Both the position numbers and the translations under genes were made by a program. Shown here piece by piece: positions 54,223-62,944 of a DNA stretch of 64,000 bases. The stretch comes from Paulinella micropora (lineage: Eukaryota > Cercozoa > Imbricatea > Euglyphida > Paulinellidae): contig WBZZ01002495.1 of the NCBI GenBank assembly GCA_019918135.1, positions 37,501 to 101,500 of the forward strand, given 5' to 3'. Position 1 is the first letter of the stretch, and every line of letters starts with the position of its first letter. Below the pieces are notes generated by a model. That model was not told where the DNA came from and ran no database searches. It saw only the letters and a program-made list of their open reading frames with translations.

Positions 54223-56366
54223 ACTATCGCCCGCGATTACTATGTAGATATTGATATGGTAAATGCGCATCCAGTCGTACTACTACATTTATGTGCGATA
54301 TTTAACTTTGAAGCGAAATATCTGCGATCGTATGTGAAAAATAGAGAGAAGGTAATAGCCGATCTCACGAGCAAAAACGAGACGATTGACAGAGACAAGG
54401 CAAAACAGATTATCCTATCCGTCCTAAATGGAGGCGAAAAGGATTACAACGCAGTCGCGAAAAAGACGAGGTTTCTAACCGCCTTCAAACAAGAAATGAA
54501 AGCCCTACATGGAAAGTTTGCGGGGGCAGACATTAAAGAATTTGAAAAAGTTAAGCAAAGGCGGATTAACAGAGGCGAAGACTTCAACCACGAGGCCAGT
54601 TATATGAATACATTGTTATGCGACTTTGAAAACAAAATTCTACAAGTTATGCTAGACTATTTTGGAAATCCTGTTATGTGTGTTTTATGCTTTGACGGCC
54701 TGATGCTAGAAAAGAAGGATTACGATCTGGAAAGTTGTTCAAAGGTCATTAAGGAGAAATTAGGGATAGACATGGCTCTTAAATTAAAAGAAATGAATGA
54801 AGGTCTAACCTTTCCAGAAAATGCGATTATTGAGCCTTATCAAACTCCCAGCCTTAAATACTTTGGAGATATGGATAACGTATATATTCAACACTATAGA
54901 GAGAATGAGGCGAGCCTTGAAAGACTGGAAGAATGGCGCAGTTGTATAAACATAGTATCAAGGGGAGGCGGTCAAGTCGTGATGACTTTAAATCTAGACT
55001 TGACGAAGAGACAGGAGACCGATCCGAATATTATGTACAAGCAGAAGTAGGCGCAATGATGTCCGCATTAAGTTTTGAATGTTTTGTGCGGAATCCAGAA
55101 TATATTGAAGAATTGAAAGGAGACAAACTCGACTCGCGGGCAAAACAATGGCTGTATCAACACTTTGGAAATGGCAATCAGTTTTCAACTGGATACGCAA
55201 AAGACATGATGCAAAAGCGGAAAATTAAACGATATGACGACTTCATGTTTTACCCGTATTTGAAGCGAGTGGGGATACCCCCAGTATATTCTAACAAACT
55301 AAATTTGTTTATGGGGTTTCCTATGGATAATATTCCATTTGAAAGTGTAAAAACAAAATACAATTTTGAAGAGAGTGCCTTATATAAACATCTAAAAACT
55401 GACTTTTTCACTGAAGGTCAGGGCGAGTTGGACAACTTTTTGGATAGTGTCGCGGACATGATACAGAAACCAAATGTAAATAGAGGTATTGGTCATTTGT
55501 TTTACTCAGTCCAAGGAACTGGAAAAGGCATAATGAGCAAATTTATGGAGAGGTTGTTGGGAACGCAAAATCATGTGGTCATCAAAGACTTTAGCAGATA
55601 CATGGAAAAATTCAATGTCGCATATGCGAACAAGATATTGAAAGTGTTTGAAGAACTGCCCGAGAAAGGCGGGGCTTTTACGATGAGCGACCGCTTAAAA
55701 AGTCAAATTGACCAAAAAGACGAAATAATAGAGCCCAAGGGAAGCAAGCAATACAAAGTAAAACATTTCGCCAGATACTGGTTTTACACGAATAACGAAA
55801 ACACATTATACATAGAAGGAAGTGACAGGCGGTATTCACTCCACAAAATAAGCGGGAAGCACGCGGACGATAAAGTATATTTCGCCAAAATTCTAGATGA
55901 AATAAACGACGATGACTTTATCAGATGTGCCTTTGAATACTTCGCCACTAGACAATACGAAGAAATAAGTGTTATGACCGCATTTAAAACAAAATACAAG
56001 ACGGAGCAGAAAATAGCTAACCTCCCGAAGGCTATTAAGTTTATTATTGACACCATTGAAGCAAAATTTGACAAAGTTGAAAGCAAAGATATGAAAGTGG
56101 AATCGGTACATCTATGCGAAAGATACAGAGAGTGGTGCTCAGAACAGGGAATATCTTATCATAAAGGAGCCTTCTTCACCCAACTGAAGCATGTAGGCAT
56201 AGATAAGCCCAAACAAAGCGGAGGAAAAAACAACAAAAAATACAGATTTACAATAAATGTCAGCACAATCCGAGACAAGATACGCGAGTATATAAAGGAC
56301 GACGAATACGACTTCAATTTTGGATCGGGAGTTAATGAAGAGGATGATGATGTCTTTTGGGTGTAA
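54196..56366 (+). pseudogene. TVpol/SF3 helicase gene of PLV-2, part right of the GC-rich insert
   Basis: About 720 residues. Opens with QNIPREIRHTIARDYYVDID then MVNAHPVVLLHL, the TVpol motif A (D-x-D-x-VNAHP). CVLCFDGLMLEK near residue 155 is the motif C equivalent (FDG). TVpol is a family A-related polymerase of transposons and virophages. The C-terminal half is a superfamily 3 helicase: Walker A YSVQGTGKGIMSKF, Walker B-like LKVFEELPEKGG, motif C YWFYTNNENTLY with an Asn, and the R finger DRRYSLHKI. It would copy and unwind the genome. The 5' part lies left of the GC-rich block. About one break apart from the insertion. Confidence 0.88.
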
Positions 56367-56443
56367 TATTATTGTTTTCAATATTGAAAACAAAGATACA
56401 AATAATATAAAACGGATTTTTTTTTGTTGTGCTTATATATAGC
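56367..56443 (+). promoter_or_regulatory. TTATATATAG promoter at the 56,444 gene
   Basis: GCTTATATATAGC lies directly before the ATG at 56,444. A small stem, TATTGTTTTCAATATTGAAAACAA (AT-rich, 56,368-56,392), lies upstream and may end the helicase transcript. Confidence 0.55.
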
Positions 56444-57106
56444 ATGCCATCAACCAAAGGAGATTATCTAAGTCAAATAGAAAAATGGACTCATTTAAGT
56501 AGCGACATAAAACTGCCAACAAGCAAATCGCTCAAACCTGAAATTGTCGCATTTTACGAAAAATACCGACCCGAACAACTCCCGCAGAGTGATAATGTTG
56601 AAGTTGTATTGCCATCCGTTGATACATTGAAGAAGGTTGTTTTTAATGAAGAACCAGAAGAATTTACGCCTTTTAAAGAAAGTGATTTGAAGGAAACTGG
56701 TATTACTGAAATCAAGGCCAACGTAGGAGAAGAATTGGCGAAAAAAGAAATGCCAGTTTTAGAAGCAAAAGAGGAACCTGCGCCAGTTAGGAAAAAAAAA
56801 ACACCGATTAAAGCAAAGCGGAATCCGCCCGAGAGCGGGTATAGTTGCTATGAAATAATAACGGCACATTTGAAAGTATCAAAAGACCCGTTTAATTTCT
56901 TGTATATGAAAGTGGAAGACCGCACCATATTACAGGAGGATATGAAGAAATGGCACGAGAGTAGATACGCACACATACCACCAGACCAACGCCCTATTCT
57001 TAAATATGGTAAGTTAGATTATAAGACGTTTTTCCGCGATGTCTTATCTCAACACGAGGGCAAACTCACGACATTAAAAGATATGTATGACAGGTTTCAT
57101 GTGTAA
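56444..57106 (+). CDS. PLV-2 paralogue of the 15,852 gene with a different C-terminus
   Basis: A 220-residue open frame. The N-terminal part (YLSQIEKWTHLSSDIKLP, IVAFYEKYRPEQ) and the middle (FTPFKESDLKETGITEIKAN) match the PLV-1 protein at 15,852-16,280. The C-terminus differs: a basic linker (VRKKKTPIKAKRNPPES) leads to a helical domain with SCYEIITAHLKVSKDPFNFL and RPILKYGKLDYKTFFRDVL. So the family joins a fixed N-terminal domain to exchangeable C-terminal modules. The gene follows the helicase, as its relative follows the polymerase in PLV-1. Function unknown. It appears whole. Confidence 0.7.
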   Translation: MPSTKGDYLSQIEKWTHLSSDIKLPTSKSLKPEIVAFYEKYRPEQLPQSDNVEVVLPSVDTLKKVVFNEEPEEFTPFKESDLKETGITEIKANVGEELAKKEMPVLEAKEEPAPVRKKKTPIKAKRNPPESGYSCYEIITAHLKVSKDPFNFLYMKVEDRTILQEDMKKWHESRYAHIPPDQRPILKYGKLDYKTFFRDVLSQHEGKLTTLKDMYDRFHV

Positions 57107-57150
57107 GAGGCGGTTAGTGCTATGTCTCTCATCACATCAATATTAAAATA

Positions 57151-57725
57151 TCATGGTTTAAAAGATACATAATCCGCAGATGCCGTTTTATAATATACTT
57201 CCAATGTTATTGGAGCATCTGTCGCATATGTCAATAAAACCTCGTTAGTCGTATTTCCAGAAATTCGTATTGTTGTATTATTGGTGGTATCCGCGGGATT
57301 TGGACAAGTCATTAACCATATCATTTTCATTTGGACTCCGTATCTTTGAATTAGCCATACACAATCAAAAGACTTATACTCAATGGCGGTTGTATAATTT
57401 AGCACTTCGCTGTAAAAGTCATCAACATTGGTTCCGTCCGTTTTATGAAACCAAAACTGAAAGGTTCCTATTCCAGACGGGGCGGGCAAATTCAAAGACC
57501 CGCGAAAAGCAACTTTAATGAAATAACCATATCCTAAATTAGATATTGTTTTGCTACCATAACCGCCCGTGCAAAGAGTAGTGAATGTGGAACTTTCCAT
57601 CCACGACCTAAGATCGAGACCAACATACGCATTTTGAATGTTTCTTGTTAATGTCGGGGTAGCAGTGACGGCAATAGTTTCGTATCAATAGACTGCTGTT
57701 CCTGTGATCGTCCAAATATATTCAT
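57151..57725 (-). pseudogene. Beta-rich virion-like protein of PLV-2
   Basis: Leftward gene of about 190 residues under an AT-rich divergent promoter shared with the tail-fibre gene. Composition is strand-rich with Thr, Asn and aromatics: LGYGYFIKVAFRGSLNLPAP, TFQFWFHKTDGTNVDDFYSE, NNTTIRISGNTTNEVLLTYA and ITLEVYYKTASADYVSF. The C-terminal half looks like a jelly-roll or knob domain. No family recognised. Its position opposite the fibre gene suggests a small structural or attachment protein. About one break. Confidence 0.45.
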
Positions 57726-57794
57726 TTTTTTAAGACCAAATATATATATATATCTTATATTATAAGATTGGATATAAAATAATAGAATTTAAAT
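57726..57794. promoter_or_regulatory. Divergent AT promoter, virion-like gene / tail fibre
   Basis: 69 bases holding AATATATATATATATCTTATA and further TATAAG words. It serves the leftward gene ending at 57,151 and the rightward fibre gene starting at 57,795. Confidence 0.55.
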
Positions 57795-60700
57795 ATGAAT
57801 CATTTAGGCAATCCGTGGGCATATCACTATTACGGCTCTGTGATAATAGACGAGGATTTAGAAGTTGATGGAGTATTATATGGCGATCATATTGAAGCAA
57901 ACTCAATACAAGCAAGGACTGACGACATAACAATATCATCGCGAAATAATAACTCTTCTTTGTTGATATCTGATACAGGCTATGTCTCAATAATAATGAA
58001 TACGATTTACCAATTGCGGACGGCACGGCTAATCAAGTACTAAAGACAGATGGGTTGGGTAATACTTCATTTGCTACATTAAATTCAAGTTATATAAGCG
58101 ATTTTGAACTGGATAAATTAACGGATGTAGTCATAACGGGCACACCCAACAGCAATCAATTGCTTATGTATAGCACAGGGCAAGGGAGAAATACGACATC
58201 GCCTTATCTAAGATTGGATGGCCTCGCTATGATGTTTGGAGATTTAAGTATGGGAGGATTTAACATAACAAATGTCGGGAATGTTGATGGTATTGATGTT
58301 TCCGTTCTGGATAGTTCCGTGGTTAAACTAACAGGAGACCAAACCATAGCAAGGAACAAAATATTTACTACTTATTTGGGTATAAAAGATTCAAATCCAT
58401 TAAATACAGGGAAGTTATTCTTCAATTACAACAATAATACGGGTTCTATTTATTCATCAGATGTAGGTGGAGCAACGGGATATCCACTATCTATTGTCGG
58501 TTCGTCCATAACCCTCGCTTCTACCACGGGGAGTGGAATAACGTTGACGGGCAATGTTTTTAATTTTAACAGCACGACAGCAATAAGCGGACTTCCAGCA
58601 CCATTCTATGACGGCGATGCTTCAGCAAAAGCATATACTGATACGAAACTAGCAAAGGATGGCACAACGGCTATGACGGGCAGTTTAAATATGGGAGGAT
58701 TTGCGATTACAAATGTTGGTAATGTTGATGGTGTTGATGTTTCTGTTCTTGATACTTCGGTGGTTAAACTAACAGGAGACCAAACCATAGCGGGTATTAA
58801 GACATTTAGCAACGCAATAAATGCTAGTGCGGGTATTGATATGAAAAGCCAAAGCATAACAAATGTGAATTTGGTTGATGGTGTGGATGTTTCAGTTCTT
58901 GATACCTCGGTGATTAAACTAACAGGAGACCAAACCATAGCAGGAAAAAAAAATTTACATCAGTTTTAGAAGTAAGTGGTTCGTCCAATCCTACCACTTT
59001 TGATGGTATTGGCATAGCATTTGATACGAAAATAGGAATGATTGCAGCACAAAAAACAGCAACAGCGACTTGGTATCCGATACAAATAACGGGTTCGTAT
59101 GTAGAGTTATATTCAGGCAATACTTTAATTATAACCGCAACTGGAACAACATTAAGTTTGAATAACAACAAAATAACAAACTTAGCCACACCATCAGCAA
59201 CAACGGACGGAGCAAACAAAAGTTATGTGGATACATTAGACGGGCAAAATGTGAAACTAACAGGAAACCAAACAATAGCAGGAATTAAGACATATAGCAG
59301 TGGTGTGGAAATTACTGGGAATTCAATCAATTCAACAACAAAGGGCACATTCATCGTTTCCAATTCTACCAGTAATATCGGCTCTATTGCTAGTTTGGAT
59401 ATGAACACGGCAACATATTACAACTTTGAAATTTCTGCGAAAAAAATAAGTTTTATTATTGACGGGACGATTGTTTCGTGGTTTAATGCTTCTGGCTTAG
59501 ATTGTAATAGTAGTCGGATTGTTAATCTAGGAGCACCACAAAATGCGAATGAAGCGGTAAATAGGCAATATCTGGATGATAATTGTGTGAAACTAACAAC
59601 AGACCAAACCATAACAGGAAGTAAAACATTCAATGGTGCGAGCACTACGATAAAATATCTAACTTTAACGAACAATGCTGATTTTAATAATCAAACTATC
59701 ACTAATGGCGGAAATATAACATATAATGGGGCGAGGATATTAAACCAAAATGGAGGAGATATATTCTTTTCACAGACATCAGGAGATTATCAGTATTTCT
59801 TATTTACTCTAAATACTGCTACAAGCGGACAACCGCAGACCAACGAGGTTATGTATTTACGAATGTAGCATTTGATGTAAAAGGGGCGGGACTTTATATT
59901 TCAAAACTTTTGGAATAAAAGTGCTTCGTCTGACATTGTCCGTTTTAACAATGCTGGCGGTATGCGATTTTATGGCGCCTTAGATATGAACTCAAACAAC
60001 ATAACAAATGGTGGAACAATAACGGGAACGACAATCACTTCAACTGCGGGGATATCAACAACAACATTAACAACGAGCGACAAAATAACAACAGCATCAG
60101 GCAAACCAATAATCATAGGCAATACAACGAAAGGCACAGGGACGACAGGCGGATTAGAATTATACGGGACGGCTTCAAATATCGGAGGAGCACACTTACA
60201 AGCAATAACAACGGCGGATGCTTATCAACATTTCAATTATTGAACTGGGCGCACGACAATATAGGCTTAAGTTTTGATGCTTATTATGACGGCTCAAACT
60301 GGAAATCAAGTAATTCTGGTTCAAACTTTCAAATATACAAAAACTCAAACAAACTTGCTTTTAACTATAAATCAGGAATAACAGCAGGAAGCAATATAAC
60401 ATGGTCTGAGGCGATGAATATAAGCACAGCAGGATTAATAACGGCAAATGCTGGTATATCAACAACAACAGCAACCGCAAGTGGATTAATAACGGCAAAT
60501 GCTGGTATATCAACAACAACGGCAACCGCAAGTGGATTAATAACGGCAAATGCGGGTATATCAACAACAACATTAACTGCGAGTGGATTAATAACAGCAA
60601 ATGCGGGAATTACATACACAGGCACACTATCATCGGCATTAGCATCAACTAATGGGGCAAAAATAGCAATTCAAGGACAAACAGACGGGACGAATGCGAG

Positions 60701-61412
60701 AGGAATATTTGTATGGGATGCTACTGATTCAAACTGGGGGATTTATATGTCTCAGTCTGGGAATAATAAATCATTAAGTGGAGGAACAGCACCAGCAGGA
60801 GGAGGTGGAGGATTAACTTCTTATGCTATTAGATTTAGAGTGAATGGTTCTTCAACGAGTGGGTTCATATGGGAGAATAATTCAAATACTGGTTTAATGT
60901 CATTAAGAGCGAGCGATGGGCAATTATGGGTATTGTCTAATCCAATTCAATATTCAGACAGGAGAAAAAAAGAAGATATAAAGGAATGCTTAGGCTTAGA
61001 TTTTTTTAATAAGTTAAATCCAGTTTGCTATCGTATGATTGATGACAACAAGAAATGTAGGACTGGCTTAATAGCTCAGGAACTGGAAGAAATACTAACA
61101 GAAATGGATATGCTAGATTTTGGCGGTTTTATAAAAGAAACAATTATGGTTCCCTGTCCAAAGCAAAGAAAAGAATACGAATTGAAAGGTGTGAGTGTCA
61201 ATCCAGAAGATGTTAAATGTGTTGATAGTGGTGATGTCGGTTATGGTATAGGTTATTCCGAGTTTATCGCCCCGTTAATTAAGGCGGTTCAACAATTATC
61301 AGAAAAGGTAGTTAATTTAGAAAAAGAAAATAAACTTTTACTTAATATACTACAAGACCAAGCAAATCAATTTGCAGAAATCAGAGTGGCAGTTCTTGAT
61401 AATGTCAAATAA
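57795..61412 (+). pseudogene. Tail-fibre-like protein of PLV-2 with C-terminal S74 chaperone
   Basis: About 1,200 residues. The N-terminus (GSVIIDEDLEVDGVLYGDHI) looks like a base attachment segment. The shaft has many repeats: ITNVGNVDGVDVSVLDTSV and VKLTGDQTIAGIKTF recur about five times between 58,300 and 59,640, and an 18-residue unit with GLITANAGISTTTATAS repeats about four times at 60,430-60,610. The C-terminus has the intramolecular chaperone of endosialidase (peptidase S74): YSDRRKKEDIKECLGLDFFN, then YRMIDDNKKCRTGLIAQELE and a coiled coil (QQLSEKVVNLEKENKLLLN). S74 domains help trimer assembly and cut themselves off; the SDRR start is the expected cleavage point. Typical of phage fibres and known in some giant viruses and PLVs. 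About four breaks. Confidence 0.85.
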
Positions 61413-61758
61413 TACAACCAGACTTCATAGACCACCACCTATTATGGATATGGATGGCGAACTAACTCCAGAATTAAAGTCCCGTGTTCTTGAAGTAGAA
61501 CTAAAAAATGAGGAACGGAAGCAGGAGCATGAATACACCGATAGTTGGGACTGCTGTTGTATGACAAAAAAAACGGATAGCAGATTAATTAAATACTTAT
61601 TTCAAATGGCGATCATAATAGCAATAATCGCATTAGCGATCGTAAAACTTTCTAATCATAATCTTGATTGTAATCAAACTAATGTGTATGTGGGGCTCAT
61701 TTCGTTGATGGTAGGTATCGTTTTACCCTCTCCAAGTTCTGGGGGTAGTAAGAAGTAA
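61402..61758 (+). CDS. Two-helix membrane protein of PLV-2
   Basis: 118 residues; the ATG at 61,402 overlaps the end of the fibre gene, implying coupled expression. The N-terminal half is charged and Pro-rich (LHRPPPIMDMDGELTPEL), followed by WDCCCMTKK. Two membrane helices: YLFQMAIIIAIIALAIVKL and VYVGLISLMVGIVL, with a short loop holding one Cys. The C-terminus is LPSPSSGGSKK. A decayed paralogue is in PLV-1 (24,766-25,065). Pairing with a fibre gene suggests an internal-membrane or spike-anchor protein; this is inference. It appears whole. Confidence 0.75.
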   Translation: MSNNTTRLHRPPPIMDMDGELTPELKSRVLEVELKNEERKQEHEYTDSWDCCCMTKKTDSRLIKYLFQMAIIIAIIALAIVKLSNHNLDCNQTNVYVGLISLMVGIVLPSPSSGGSKK

Positions 61759-61759
61759 A

Positions 61760-62419
61760 TTAAAAACCAAAAACAGATAAACCGAGCATATTGTCGTAGT
61801 GTATTTGACTTTTAAGATGTTTCTGTAAATTATCTTTTCTAAACGAATTGCCACATGAACATTTGATTATGGTTGAACAACGTATTTTAGTTTTTTCAAT
61901 AAGATTCTCTCTATTTTGCTCATAATATTCTTTGTGTTTTTTATCTATGCGCTCTTTGTTTCGTTCGTAACGTTCTTTACCTCGTTGTGATACATAATCT
62001 TTATTTTTTTCATACCAGTTTCGCTCTTTTTGTGATACATTCTATTTGTTTAATTCTCTATATTCTTTTATTTTTTGCGTCAAATATTCTTTATTTTCTT
62101 CATAATATTCTTTGTTGGTTCTACCTGCTATTCTTTTATTAATACATTTGTCTGTTTCTCTAATCCATTCTCCTTCTCGTTTCCTCAATTGATTTACATT
62201 TTCACACTGATATTCTTCAATCAATTCAACGAAGGCATCATCATATTTGACGATTTCAAAAGAAGAAACATAATCGCATTTACCATTCATCCATCTTTTA
62301 TAAACAATTTTATGAGCATAAAGTCTTTTGTATAATGGTTGAGTGGTTGAACCGATATACACCTGATCCGTTTGATACGACCTAATAGCATATATTTTAC
62401 CTTGTTTGTAGTCGGGCAT
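61760..62419 (-). pseudogene. GIY-YIG endonuclease of PLV-2 (second)
   Basis: Leftward gene of about 218 residues. N-terminus: MPDYKQGKIYAIRSYQTD then QVYIGSTTQPLYKRLYAHK, the GIY-YIG core with conserved Arg; a Glu-containing strand (AFVELIEEYQCENVNQLRKR) and EGEWIRETDKCINKRIAG complete the fold. A repeated charged helix follows (YEKNKDYVSQRGKERYERNK). The end has a zinc-finger-like CSCGNSFRKDNLQKHLKSQ and a final His. Same layout as the 31,439 protein, but the sequences are distant, so they are separate family members. Homing or replication-nuclease role by family. About one break. Confidence 0.85.
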
Positions 62420-62452
62420 CCTTTTATATCGTTTATTATCGCTATCTTTAAA

Positions 62453-62704
62453 TCATAAATTACCACATTCATATATATGTGTCATATACCATCTATTATC
62501 GCCAACACACATCAAAGGCAGTGCCTCATCAAAACTACGACACATATTATTTCCGTTATTTATGAAAACACACTTAAATCCAGTATCTACCCCTTGCTTT
62601 ATACAATAAGCACACGATTCATTCTTTTTTTCTGAGTATCGCGAGTAAAAGTCGCAGGCAGTCCGCGACATAGCGGAGCAAGCAAATAGCAATATTAACA
62701 ACAT
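62453..62704 (-). CDS. Cys-rich secreted protein of PLV-2
   Basis: An 83-residue open frame. Signal-peptide-like start (MLLILLFACSAMSR), then TACDFYSRYSEKKNESCAYC, IKQGVDTGFKCVF, MCRSFDEALPLMCVGDN and RWYMTHIYEC. Eight Cys in the mature part suggest a compact disulfide fold. The PLV-1 paralogue (24,479-24,742) shares most of these phrases. It is not a known family to me. Secretion or display on an internal membrane is inferred from the N-terminus. It appears whole. Confidence 0.65.
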   Translation of the reverse strand: MLLILLFACSAMSRTACDFYSRYSEKKNESCAYCIKQGVDTGFKCVFINNGNNMCRSFDEALPLMCVGDNRWYMTHIYECGNL

Positions 62705-62707
62705 ATA

Positions 62708-62920
62708 TTATCCCTCTTCTTTAATTATACTATTATAAATCACCTCTCGTTGCTTATCTGATAGCGGTAATCTATAAAGGATATTTTCAGGTTTTCTAAA
62801 AATGTTGGGGTTTCTATTCACTAAGTTCTGAGTGATGCGGATTTGGTCAATTTCCTTCCCTAGCCTTTCCAACTCTTCAAGTTGTTGCTCGTCTTTGCTT
62901 TTTTCTTTTTTATTTTCCAT
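62708..62920 (-). CDS. Small charged helical protein of PLV-2
   Basis: 70 residues from the ATG at 62,920, the start just inside a TATATAAG box; a longer frame upstream is not used because it would overlap the divergent gene. MENKKEKSKDEQQLEELERL and GKEIDQIRITQNLVNRN form a charged helix; the end is LYRLPLSDKQREVIYNSIIK. Family not recognised. Three bases separate it from the Cys-rich gene, so they are probably co-transcribed. Confidence 0.5.
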   Translation of the reverse strand: MENKKEKSKDEQQLEELERLGKEIDQIRITQNLVNRNPNIFRKPENILYRLPLSDKQREVIYNSIIKEEG

Positions 62921-62944
62921 CTTATATAATAGCGGATATAAAAA
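62921..62944. promoter_or_regulatory. Compact bidirectional promoter
   Basis: 24 bases between two divergent ATGs: CTTATATAATAGCGGATATA and an A-run. The TATATAAG on the minus strand serves the small gene; GGATATAAAAA serves the rightward gene. Confidence 0.5.
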
